DNA of 64,000 nucleotides from Ochotona curzoniae. Lineage: Eukaryota > Chordata > Mammalia > Lagomorpha > Ochotonidae. The notes below the pieces were generated by a model that did no database searches, was not told the origin of the DNA, and saw nothing but the letters and a program-made list of their open reading frames with translations. Location: contig NW_024466004.1 of assembly GCF_017591425.1 (NCBI RefSeq), positions 37,574,501 to 37,638,500 on the forward strand, given 5' to 3'. The translations under genes were made by a program, and so were the position numbers. Positions 22,177 to 32,592 of the stretch are shown here, piece by piece; position 1 is the first letter of the stretch, and every line of letters starts with the position of its first letter.

Positions 22177-22956
22177 TCATTACATGCGTGAAAACCATTT
22201 GTAGGACTAATAAGTGCTAGAATTCAGATTGCTTGCAAATTTGTATTTTGTACTTCATCTATGCTTTAGGGGAAAATAAGTGAGATAGAAAGCTATAAAC
22301 TAAGAACTTAATGTCAGTATTCTCCCCAGGAAAAATTCTATGTTTGACTGTAATTTAGACTTTGACCACATTAAAATATTTGCTTTCTACCATTTCACAT
22401 TCTCTTAAAGGTTTTCTTGAGTGTGTGTGTTCTATAGCTTCCAGCTGAACTCTTTAAAAAAGTTAATTAGTGTGTAATTTCTGAAGAGCCATAAACTGAA
22501 AAAAGGCAAAGTCTCCTGCACACCCGATTGCTAGCCTGAGAGATCTTAGAATAGAAGACTTCCTTGGCAGTGTACAAAATCCATGCCTTCGAAACCTCAC
22601 ACTTAGTGTCCAGGACAGCTTGTTCCATTATATAGAAATGCAGGAAACATGAAAATGAAGGTGAGCTGAAAATATACTGTATTGTCCTGATGAACATCAC
22701 AGCTTTGACTGTGTGTTATTCAGTCTCTTGACTTGTGACTTTTGCCAACCCTGTTGACGGATGAAGCTTTTTTCTTTGCTCCCATGGTGTTTGTATCATC
22801 TCAAACATTGCTCTACCACATGTTATCACAAAGCATTTGCATGTATTGCTGTTTTTTCCACTGCATTTTTAGCCTGACCAAAGCAGTGCCTAGGTCTTAT
22901 TCAACACAGAGCCAAGCCTGAGAAATGTCGGAATAGTGTTTGATAAATGGAGTTGC
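22177..22956. other. Non-coding, no recognised feature
   Basis: A 77-codon minus-strand frame (22700-22467) has no recognisable family. No repeat identified. Confidence 0.4.
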
Positions 22957-23270
22957 TGGGGCTGGCATGTGTTGACCTGGCATCTTTGTTCCTGGCATCC
23001 CACATGGGCCACTGTTTATGCTCTGGCTGCTCTACTTCCAATCCAACTTCCTGTTTACAGCTTGGGAAAGCTTAGGAGGATGACTTAAATCTGTTGGTCC
23101 CTGCACACAAGTGGGAGACACAAAAGAAGCTCCTAGCTCTTGACTACAGATCAGCTCTGTGGCATTGTGGCCATTTGGGGAATGAAATAATGAATGGAAG
23201 ACCTCTCTTTCTGTCTCTCCTTTCTCTGTTAAAATTTGCCTTTACAAACAAACAAACAAACAAAAATCTT
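22957..23270 (+). mobile_element. Old lagomorph SINE, sense
   Basis: 'ggggctggcatgtgttgacc', 'cctggcatcccacatgggcc', 'aagctcctagctcttgacta', 'atttggggaatgaaataatg', tail (caaa)n at 23248-23264. Confidence 0.85.
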
Positions 23271-23607
23271 ATGTAGGTAAATGAATAAATAAAATACAGT
23301 TGCTTGGTGTGTATCCCCATTAAATAAATCTTCTTTCCTTTTCTGCTCTGGTTTCAAAGCCTTCGTAATGCCTTGCTACCCCACACTACTTCATCAAAAC
23401 AACTATTTGCAATTTTGACTTCTCTTGCTGATTCTTACCCATAGTTTCATCCTCACTGAAATGCAAAATTAGAGCAGGAGAGATTTCTATGCACATTTCT
23501 CCTTTTGCTTAATGATTCATCCTAATCTTCCAAACTTTAAATAATCATGGGAACTATATTTTCATTGTACTTTCTGTCCAATCAGAAAACCCATTGTAGC
23601 ATATGAG
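23271..23607. other. Non-coding, no recognised feature
   Basis: Nothing recognised. Confidence 0.4.
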
Positions 23608-23750
23608 GGAGTCTTCAAAAAATTTATGAAAAATGGAATTAAAAGTAAGTTTACTTTAGTGTAAAAAAATCTTTAATATTCATGCATAATTTTTTTTCAA
23701 AGTATGAATTTCCAAGCCTTTTTGGAGATCCTTCATGTGAAAAAAAATTT
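23608..23750 (+). mobile_element. Mariner-like MITE with imperfect inverted ends
   Basis: 'gagtcttcaaaaaatttatg' then 'aatggaattaaaagtaagtt' at the left, and 'tttccaagcctttttggaga' at the right, are imperfect inverted repeats. The interior has 'tttagtgtaaaaaaatcttt' and 'catgcataattttttttc'. Short non-autonomous mariner family, possibly Hsmar2-like (from memory). Confidence 0.6.
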
Positions 23751-25504
23751 TCAGAATTTCTTATGATAGAATGTGTGGACTTAAACATATTTGTTATAGC
23801 TGTGACGATGTAAACAGATTGTAGCCTAGGACAACAGGAATAAGAAAAGGAATACTTTCCTGTTTCCGGATTAGTATGTTAACCTGCAGCTTTAAATGTC
23901 TCCTTGCTTATCATAAAAGGGAGAAAAGGGCATTAAATGAAGCCAGCTCTTACTGAATCCCTTGGGTTTCCAAGGTAGTAGTAAACTGTACCTTCTTGTA
24001 TTTTATCTGCAGAACATGCAGTGTGCCCAGAGAGAGGGATTTTGTTGTGATATCTCCTGAGACTGGCAGAAGTGGATGTTTTATTTTCTTAGACTAGAAA
24101 TTGGGATTCTGGAATCAGTTGCTTTATACCATCATGTTTCATAGTCATGTTTTCTTTCTTATTTTAAAAATGAAGTCATTAATTGTGAAGTTATGAAAAT
24201 GGTACAATTTCACATTGTGAATTATGTGGTTGACTTACAGAAAAATGCTACAAGTTAACTGTAAGTTTCTAACCATTTTATTCTTTAAAAAAGCTAAGCT
24301 GTGATTCTTTTTTTTTTAAGTTGGCTGTATAAAATATCTAAGTAGCCAACTTCATGTTTAAATCATTATTCTCTCAAAAGTGGTTTTATTCACTGGACTC
24401 TCTATAGACAGACAAGTTGCACATTAGAATATTTTTTTCACTTTAAGGGAAAAAAAAATGTCAGTGCTGCCTATATGGACTTTTGACTATCAGACCGTTT
24501 GGGAATTTGCCATGTCACATACATTTCAGCAAGGTGTTCCAACAGTCTCTCAGGATTTTAAACACTCTTGGTTATGAAAACAAATTTTCATCTTTATTTT
24601 TGTTAGCTGTCTCCATATATGTGGCACTTCAGAAAAATCACCATTACTGGTTTTACTGCCTGATTGCTTAAGAGTTAATTGGTTCAGCACCTGGGCAGGA
24701 AGCTATTTTGGCAGAAACTGTGTTTTCTTCAAATTCTAGCCATAAAATTCTGGATAGCGAACAGTAATCAGGCACTCCTACTGCAGACATTTAAGAACAC
24801 TAACGTATTAGCTGAAGAAATGATGGAACATTCAATTGGAAAATGGAAGCAGTTTTTGGCTGTAACTTGGCATTAAAAGTGCACAGTCTTAACTGGGTTT
24901 TGGATCTAAAGTATTTAGACTCATTTAAAACATATCAGTTAATCTTATGTACTTTCTTTGCAACACAGATTCTCCCTAAATGAGTTATTTCATATCCTTA
25001 AATAAGCATGGTGCTTGAGGTCTTAATGTTTGTATTTCTCTAGTTCTCTTAAGTTGTGAAATTGGACTAGGAAGATGAAGAAATGGACGGGAGTAGTTTA
25101 AATACGGCCCCCAACGAATAGTTGTACACCTATGTTTTTGAACACATTGAGTATTGTTGTCACACATTTTAAATAATTTCTATGCTAATTTATGCGGCAA
25201 ACATTTTGTAAGACTAGGGTGTTCAAATGAATTTCTCCTACCCCAGTGTGAGAAGTCTAATAGTTAACCCAGTCACTGCTGTGGGGCAGACAGGAGGAGC
25301 ATGGAGATTTAGTAAGTGCTATTGAGGACCATGAATTGGGATCCTTGTTATGGTTTCCTAGAAATACAATAAAGAATGGAATACTTTTAAATTATTTTTG
25401 GCTATTGAACTGTGCTGCTTGAACGCATGACTGCTCCATGACAGACCCACATCAGGCCAGGTTTCATGCAGGTTACATGTTTATCTGAAAAAAAAAACAA
25501 CCTC
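23751..25504. other. Non-coding, no recognised feature
   Basis: About 1.75 kb of A+T-rich sequence. Frames of 60-65 codons (for example 24483-24671, 24679-24876) have no recognisable domains. Confidence 0.4.
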
Positions 25505-25821
25505 TTTTTTATTGAAAGATTTATTTATTATTATTGGAAAGGTCGATTTTACAAAGAAAGAGATAAAGACAGAAAAAGAACTTCCTTTCTCAGGTTCACT
25601 CTTCAAGTGGCTAAAATGCCCAGAGCTGAGTCTATCCAAAAGTAGGAGCCAGGAGCTTCTTCTACAAGGTCCCAAGGTTTGGGGCTGTCCTCGACTGCTT
25701 TCCTAGGCTACAAGCAAGGAGCTGGATGGGAAGTGGAGCAGCCAGGACATGAATCAGTGCCCAAATGAGATCCTGGTGCATGCAAAGTGAGGACTTTAGC
25801 CACTAGGCTACTGAATTGGCC
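25505..25821 (-). mobile_element. Lagomorph SINE, antisense
   Basis: 'attattggaaaggtcgattt', 'gtcctcgactgctttcctag', 'gaagtggagcagccaggaca', 'gaggactttagccactaggc' and terminal 'tactgaattggccc' form a complete antisense SINE. Confidence 0.92.
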
Positions 25822-26189
25822 CAAAAGACAATCTCTTATATGCACTAAGCTTTCCCATAATTTTTTGTCCATCCAAGGCCTTCTAGTCTCATCCTATAAA
25901 AAGAGACCGACATTATCAGGCTTCACTATGAGAATTCAGTAGGAATTAGCTCCACAGGCACATTTATCTATCTAGTTTACAGAAAAGTCCCCTGTGATCT
26001 GCTTTCTAATCTCTTTATCTTCCTTCTCCTGTCAGTGGTTAACATGCTTCTAAACAATGCGTTTTTTAAGTCATTGCTTTTCTTTAGTTTCACTATATAT
26101 TCCTAAACATTATATTTAACTTGGCATGGTTTCCAGCTTTATAAGTTGTATATATCTTCTAGTGATTTGTTCTTTTAAACCTATTTTCA
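25822..26189. other. Non-coding, no recognised feature
   Basis: Nothing recognised. Confidence 0.4.
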
Positions 26190-26520
26190 TAAAAGTTACA
26201 TATTTAAGACATACAGCATGATGTTCTAAAATACACAATGTATACATATATATACAGTGAAATGATTATTACAGTGAAACAAACTAATAAATTCATCTCC
26301 TCACATAATTGACAGTTAATTTGCTTATTTTTTTTGTCATGAGCACTTGAAGTCTACTCTCCTTCCAAGTTTCCAGTATACATTGTGATATTAATTATAA
26401 TCTTAAATCATCCATTTGCTCTTTTGGCTTATTAATCTTATGTAACTGAAATTTGGTAATATGATGTGTTTTTCCTACTTAATCATATTTTTGTATCATT
26501 CTTTCATCCTGTTGCCTAAG
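26190..26520 (-). mobile_element. Old L1 3' UTR, antisense
   Basis: 'aaattcatctcctcacataa', 'tgtcatgagcacttgaagtc', 'tactctccttccaagtttcc', 'agtatacattgtgatattaa' match the antisense 3' UTR of old L1 (L1MA/MB-like 'acatccatcaccacacatagtt...gtgagaacacttaagatctactctc'). Confidence 0.65.
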
Positions 26521-27344
26521 CTGAAATTCAATCACTTTCACTGATAGGATATTTATTTGTGAGTGGAGCACAATTTATTTATTGTTTAAATCATGAACTT
26601 TGTTGAGAAAGGCTAAAAGTGAGGTAAATGTTCTGACATTTTGCATATTCAATACTGTCGCGAAAAGTAACCTCACAAGCTGGGGGGGAGGTGGCTCGGC
26701 AAGGGACCTAAAGAGGCAGAGAGACTCCCTGGGACAGGCCACGCACATATTATAGGTGGAAGCCTGGCAGTATTTTTGGCATTGGCAAGCAACCTGTCCT
26801 TTCATCTCATGATGGCCTCAGACACGGCAGAGCCTCTGATCTCAGACGCCAGAAACCATTGATGTGTAGTGTGCCATTGGTGCACATGTTGCATGAGTAG
26901 ACCACCTACAGTTCTGACTCCTGCACAAAGAAGCCAACAATATTTCAGAGCAATGATGAAGATGCAGGTAACGTAGCCATCAGGACTGAAAGGATGTTCT
27001 CTGGCTCATGAAAGGGATCTGCAGGATGAGACAGAAAGAGAATTCCAAACCCAGAAATAAGCAAGTCCTATGCCCCTAATCAACAGGAAATAACAACAGA
27101 AGCTGTAATGAATTTGTACCCTTCAGTAACCCTTAGATTAAGGGTCAGAAATCTCTGAACTGGCTTAATGTCAGAAGCTGAGGGCTAACTCTCTTTCCGT
27201 GAACACGGAATGGAAGGCAGAAACATTTCTCCCTCTCCCGAATTTTCCTTCCTTATCCACTCAACTTCCACCCACCCCATCCCTGAACATGCCCCATATG
27301 TATATGATCTTCTCACCTTTTAAATAAGCTTAAAATTTTTTAAA
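26521..27344. other. Unidentified, partly G+C-richer segment
   Basis: 26650-27300 is G+C-richer than its flanks, with 'tgtcgcgaaaagtaacctca' near its left edge. It ends in an A-rich run near 27340. A 76-codon minus-strand frame is the longest. It could be an old LTR or internal retroviral fragment, but I could not match it. Confidence 0.3.
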
Positions 27345-28055
27345 AAAAAGCACCTCTCCACATGATAATATTTAAGTGAATACAGAATTTTAGGTTGGAA
27401 ATAATTTTCAGAATTTTGAAGGTATGGTCTTGATGCTTTTAAACTTCCAGTGATGCTATAAAGAATACTGACAGCATTCAAATTCTTCATTCTTATCAGC
27501 CAACCTTTGGTAACTTTTTCTTTGTCTTCCCTTGTTTTTTTAATTGCATTTAATTTTATAACAACATTACATACGCTCTGATGTTCCCCCTCCCCCTTCC
27601 TTTGCCCTCCCCCCATGGTGGATTGCTCCACCCTATTGCAGTATTACGGTTCAAATCTAGTCTTGTTTCTTTCAATGCAAGCATGTGCCTTGAACTTTTA
27701 AGCTATTATTTCACCACGGAGTTCTGAAGTTTCATGATTATGATGATGGGCTTATCTTTACCTACTCTGATGATCCCTTAGTAGGCTCCTTGGGTTTAGA
27801 CACTGCCGTCTTTCAGTTCGGAAAACTAATTTTTAATTTTTTTTCTGTTTTCTCCTTCTGGGAGTATTATAATTGTGATGTATCATTTCCCAGGATATCT
27901 CTTATTTTTTTTTTAATTTTTTATCTTCCATCATGTAATACATTTTCTAAGACATTTTTTTCTCAAAATTTCCTACCAAGGTCTTCTACTAAATTTGTCA
28001 CTGTTAACTTCCAAAATATTATTTTCTAATTCTCTCAATGTTTTAAATTTGATTA
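27345..28055 (-). pseudogene. L1/half-L1 ORF1 remnant, antisense, with nested young L1 tail
   Basis: The minus strand reads through decayed ORF1. The plus-strand phrases 'tctccttctgggagtattat', 'tgatcccttagtaggctcct' and 'gcaaattcttcat'-type text near 27480 are the complement of the ORF1 region. The C-terminal part survives as 'SLKASRPYLQNSENYFQPK' and 'ILYSLKY'. A younger L1 3' end (27537-27692) is inserted into it. No ORF2 follows in the expected position. Confidence 0.65.
27537..27692 (-). mobile_element. 5'-truncated young L1 3' end, antisense
   Basis: The minus strand ends 'atgtaatgttgttataaaat' before an A-rich tail, preceded by 'caatagggtggagcaatcca' and a G-rich block (27585-27616, C-rich on plus). 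This matches the 3' ends at 41.2 and 51.0 kb ('caaggtggaggaatccaccatgg'). About 150 bp, nested in the ORF1 remnant. Confidence 0.85.
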
Positions 28056-28061
28056 ATGAAT

Positions 28062-28665
28062 TTGCAAGACAGGGCAAGAAAGAGAGAGAATGGCCAGGAG
28101 TGGATAGGGCTAATATTGTGAGCTAGGAACTCAATCTGTGTGTCCACATGGAGGACAGGAAAACTACTACTTGAGCTATATAACTATCTGTAAGAGCAAA
28201 ATGTTTGAGTCAGGTGCTCGTGATATCAGTTGAGACCAGGCACTCCGATGTGGGAAACTACTGCCTCCATTATTATCTTTTTTTTAAAGAATTATTTATT
28301 TTCATTATGAAGGCAGATATACAGAGAGGAGGAGAGACAGAGAAGATCTTCCATCCGATGATTCACTCCCCAAGTAACTGCAACGACCAGTGCTGCGCCG
28401 ATCCGAAGCCGAGAACCAGTAGCCTCTTCCGGGTCTCCCATATGGGTGCAGGGTCCCAATGCTTTGGGCCATCCACGACTGCTTTCCCAGGCCACAAGCA
28501 GGGAGCTGGAAGGGAAGTGGAGCAGCTGGGATTAGAACCGGCGCCCATATGGGATTCCGATCCCGGTGCGTTCAAGGCAAGGACTTTAGCCACTAGGCCA
28601 CGCCACCAGGACCTCATTATTATCTTAATTGCCACGCTAAATATCTGTTCCTTGAATGTTGATTT
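28062..28665 (-). mobile_element. Older SINE variant, antisense, split by a younger SINE
   Basis: 28062-28279 ('aggaactcaatctgtgtgtc', 'tactacttgagctatataac', 'ccaggcactccgatgtggga') and 28627-28665 ('aattgccacgctaaatatct') are two parts of one antisense SINE of the variant at 21.5 kb. They are separated by the young SINE at 28280-28614. Confidence 0.7.
28268..28626 (-). mobile_element. Young lagomorph SINE with perfect 12-bp duplication, antisense
   Basis: The body is 28280-28614, flanked by 'cattattatctt' (28268-28279, 28615-28626). It carries 'gatcttccatccgatgattc', 'cgctgcgccgatccgaagcc'-like text, 'ttccgggtctcccatatggg', B-box complement 'gggattagaaccggcg' and 'ggactttagccactaggcca'. 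The 171-codon plus-strand frame at 28205-28720 runs through it and is not a gene. Confidence 0.95.
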
Positions 28666-28825
28666 TCAGATGTTAATAGGTGATTGTCTATTCTTTTTTC
28701 ATAGTTGTGATGTTTTCTAAGTTTTTTATGATAATTAAAACAGTGTTACCCATTTTCTTGATATGGTCTTAATTTCCTTCTAGTTGCTTTTTGTTATTTG
28801 TTTTGGAGTCTTATTGTGTGTTTTT
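28666..28825. other. Non-coding spacer
   Basis: A+T-rich. Nothing recognised. Confidence 0.4.
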
Positions 28826-29160
28826 AAAAATATTTATTCATTTGTTTGAAATGTAGAGTGACAGACACAAAAACACAGCAAGATAGATATGAAAAGAAAG
28901 AGCTCTCCCATTCGCAGGTTTGCTCATGCCTTACAGTCAAGGTTAGGGCAGGCCAAAGGGCAGAGCATGGAGTTTTGTCTGGGTCTCCTATATGGGTAGT
29001 GGGAAGCCCATGCACTTGAACCATCTTCCGCCGCTTTCCCAATTATATTATCAGGAAACTGAACTGCATGCAGGGTAGTGGAACTGGAACTGGCCCTCTA
29101 GTATGGGAGCGCCCCAAGTGGTGGTTTAACATATTGCAGAAGAATGTTGGCCTTTTGGGC
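28826..29160 (-). mobile_element. Old lagomorph SINE, antisense
   Basis: 'aaaaatatttattcatttgt', 'tctgggtctcctatatgggt', 'accatcttccgccgctttcc', 'ggtagtggaactggaactgg' follow the antisense SINE order with many changes. Confidence 0.8.
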
Positions 29161-29164
29161 CCTT

Positions 29165-29290
29165 GTTTTTTTTTTTTTTTTCTTTCTTTCTTTTTATTAT
29201 TATTTTTGACAATCTTTACATAATTAGGGTAAAAAGGTTCAAGCACCACAGGACGATGGATAAGACAATTCCGTTTTAAAGTCAGCTCTC
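29165..29290 (-). mobile_element. 5'-truncated 3' end of the VNTR-retroposon family, antisense
   Basis: A T-rich run (29165-29215; poly-A on minus) is followed by sequence whose complement reads 'gaattgtcttatccatcgtc' and 'accctaattatgtaaagatt'. It aligns with the 3' end of the 13.3-16.5 kb element ('caatggtcttacccactttc', 'caactatgtaagatt'). Confidence 0.5.
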
Positions 29291-29317
29291 CCCAGTGGCT
29301 GACTCATCTGATTTTTG

Positions 29318-29503
29318 AGGTATTTTTAAACAATGATAGGTGAATGCAATTAAAAGGTAAATTTATTTTGGTGTAAAAAAATATTCATTTCATTAAAAAA
29401 TTCATAGAAAATGTGTATCATGGAAAAAACCATTCACAAATTTCAGGAAATTTTTGCAGCCAAACATCATTTAATTCCAGTTGTTCAAGAACTTTTTGAA
29501 GTA
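29318..29503 (+). mobile_element. Mariner-like element, uninterrupted copy
   Basis: Left 'ggtatttttaaacaatgata', 'gcaattaaaaggtaaattta'; middle 'gtatcatggaaaaaaccatt'; right 'tttaattccagttgttcaag' and 'aactttttgaagtatg'. It gives the full order of the element split at 13262/16536. Confidence 0.65.
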
Positions 29504-31805
29504 TGCTTATATAAGAACGGAGCCTTGGAAGATTAATTGAAAAATTTGTGCTTATGATCTTGATCTATCTAGCAATATTTATAGTAGAGTTTGTATCTCT
29601 AGAAACCCAGGTGTTACTGCCTTTAGGCACTTCTATTGAGATAATTAGATTTCCCAGCCTGCAATCTGCTTCAGTGTCAGCATCACAGACTAGGAACTTC
29701 AGCCTTTGGTATGTAAGGTGCTGCTTCAATTACTTGTTGTTTCAATTACAATATTGTGTTCAATATTACAAACTCAATTTTACATGATATTCCTCAGTCT
29801 AAAAATTTCTGAATTTCCTTTTCTAGGAAACAAAATTCCAATCTACTGCTGCATGTGGAAAGTGACTGAGAAAAGTTGACTTTCAACGGGCATTCAACCA
29901 ATCTTTGAGTTTTTGTCCTTTAATCCCATTTTCACTTTCCAGAAATACCTGCTGTCCCTACTTCTTGAAATTCTTGTGTATAACTCAGTATAAACTGGAC
30001 TGAATCACAGATTTCCTATCTGAGCCCTTTCCTAGGTTGATTATCTTTTGTCAATCTGCTTTCTAATAATTAGAATATTTTCATAGCTCTCATCCATTGT
30101 TTGCCTTTTCTATTCCCCATACTTCTCATTCTGTGGCTCCTCTTCCTCTTCTTCTATGTCTGCTTCTTTTCCTTCTTCTTCATATTTAATGACAAAAGAA
30201 TTGGTAAAAAAAAAATTTTGCAGAGAAGGCAGGGACGTGTTTGTGTTTGCTTATATTAGACAAAAAACATTGCTATGGAGTTCTGGGTTTAGGAGCTCGA
30301 ATAATACCTGCATGGTAGTTGGTGATTTTGTTTCTTTTACTTTTGATCATACCAATTACAAAAATCAGAAAGAGGGGAAAATACATCTATACTTAATGTG
30401 ACCACCATAAAAAGTAAACTCCAAATTTATGGTTCCATGACACGTGTTTAAACATAGAAAGTGAAACAAATGACACAAAGATTCAATGTTCTAGCATAAA
30501 AGATGGGACATTTTTTAGTTTTTAAATTTTATAAGAGGAATGCTCCCAAGAGTCAGAGGAATAAACCTGCAGAATTTCAATAGAGGGATGAGGTAGGGGT
30601 GAACCGTGTAGTTGGAAAAGCAGTTCTGGATAAAAGAGAAAGAAAATTCTCTAGGGATCAAATCAGTTGCGAGCCAAATTTTAATCTCTGTTCTTTTCCA
30701 AGTTGAGAAGTTCCTTGTTGCACATGTGCCTTGGATGCTATAATCCAAACCCTTTCTTTGCCTGCCAACTTACTGCCTGCCTGATTTTATTGATCAAGCT
30801 TTAGAGAAGCTCCAGTTAAGATGATGTTAAAAGCAAAGATGGAAAACCAGTAAGGGAACCTGCTAAGCAATGAGAGAGTCAGGAAGAAAAAGTTAATAGC
30901 TTAGAGAAAACACCATCAATGCCTTCCATTGTAACTAGTTTACAGCTGGTCAAAAGGTCAAGCCTATTGCTAAGACCTGAGAAATATCACATGGACAGGG
31001 CTATAAACGAAAACAGTGAGGAGTCTTTCTGATCAATAATATGTCAGAATAATATGCCTCAATTAGTTAACTCAGATATTTGTGCCACTGAGGCAAACCA
31101 GTTGGCAACACTGCCTCCAAGATACAGCAGGATCTTAAACCCACCACTGAAGAATGGGGGAAAACATTGCTGTGAACTTAGTACCACAAATGGGAAAGTA
31201 GGTTCAGGATCTTATGAATTAGGACCTTCTAATGTTCCCTAACTATTGTCACTTTCCAGGTGTTTAGGTTAGTCCTGGCTCTTATGGATATTGCCAGGAG
31301 ATTTAGGCTGATCACTGTCCATTCACTCCACAATTGTCCTAAGAATCCAGGACATGGTAGGCATTATAGTTACTAGTGTTAAAAATTTTCAAGGTGATGC
31401 ATACAGTCAAGCTTTAGATATTGTTTTATTGTGTTAAAATGAACTATTGGCCAATTTAATCTGTAACTAACTGATATATGCCTGATTCTCATTGCTTGTG
31501 AATTCTATACTTGCAAATTTACATACAGGCTAAAGTTGATTTGTAACCCTAAAATCAAGAATGCATAGTATTTTGTGAGCATTAATATACATGTATGAAT
31601 GTAGAAAAGCAGTAAAAAGTTTGAGTTGGGGAACTGTGCTTTTTCCCAGCTGAGGGCAAACAAGGCAATAATTTGCTTTTTTAGCTTTTATACTGTCAGT
31701 TCAAGTCTAGCTAGTGCTATGTTTCTCACTTTGTGCTTTTTGTTGCCTGTTGCCCTGTATAAATCAGTCCTCACATGAAGTGCTAAAGTGTTGTCCAATA
31801 TTCTT
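29504..31805. other. Non-coding, no recognised feature
   Basis: About 2.3 kb. A pyrimidine-rich tract lies at about 30117-30182. Frames of 62-81 codons show no domain. No repeat recognised. Confidence 0.4.
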
Positions 31806-31918
31806 ATTTTTTTAAAAAAGATTTTATTTTTATTGGAAAGGCAGATATACAGAGAGGAGGAGAGACAGAAAAGGAAGATCTTCCATCTGCTGGTTCACTT
31901 CCCGAGTGGCCACATTGG
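31806..31918 (-). mobile_element. SINE 3' fragment, antisense (5'-truncated copy)
   Basis: 'attttatttttattggaaag', 'gcagatatacagagaggagg', 'gatcttccatctgctggttc', 'acttcccgagtggccacatt'. Low divergence, but only the 3' third is present, as expected for an incomplete reverse transcript. Confidence 0.85.
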
Positions 31919-32417
31919 TGCTTCCTTGTCATTTTCCTCATGAAGAGGGAAAAATCAAATATAAAATAAAATTAAACTACTGAGGGGTAGCAGAACCTCT
32001 GGAACAACAGAGGTAGGAGCACCATAAATCCATCCCTCCATTAAAGCCATGAGAATACTGGAAAAACCATTGGACTTAGCCTTCCAGAACTGGAAGTCCC
32101 AAAGACTTAACCAAAGGCTTCCAACAGTCTGACAAGAGTCTGTTCAGGAAAAATTACTGAATCTTGATAGGAACTCTTCCATTACTGCTATCACCCACCC
32201 AACAATCCTTCCAGCTCCCTGGTAACAGTGCTAAAATCTACAAAGATATGCATGGAAATAATGAAAACTGAGGCAACTGCATTATCAACAGCCTGAATAG
32301 TACATTCATCTAAGTGTGATAGGGGCTAAAGATAGAATATTAGCTGTTCAGCTTAGCCCCTAGACTGCTGTGTCCATACAAACAGAGAGAATAGGGGAAA
32401 GAGCAATATAAAACTAA
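31919..32417. other. Unidentified, possibly old L1 5' region
   Basis: No open frame. Phrases such as 'ccattggacttagccttcca' and 'ctgttcaggaaaaattactg' recall L1/half-L1 5' UTR sequence, but I cannot align it confidently. Confidence 0.3.
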
Positions 32418-32592
32418 GTGATGGGGTGAGCGTTATGACATAGAGGGTGTGCTGCCACTTAGAATGCCTACATTCCATATTACAGTGGCTAGGATCAAGT
32501 CCCTCTCTGCTTCTAATCCAGCTTTCTGCTAATGTACATAGGAAGCAGCAGATAATGACTCAAGTACTTAGCCCCCTGCTACTCCCTTTGAG
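32418..32592 (+). mobile_element. Old partial SINE, sense
   Basis: 'gggtgagcgttatgacatag', 'ggatcaagtccctctctgct', 'atccagctttctgctaatgt', 'taatgactcaagtacttagc'. The SINE stops where the VNTR-type repeat begins. Confidence 0.75.

Noticed and set aside
28205..28720. 171-codon plus-strand frame
   Set aside because: It runs through two nested antisense SINEs; SINE-derived frames recur at every young copy in the window.
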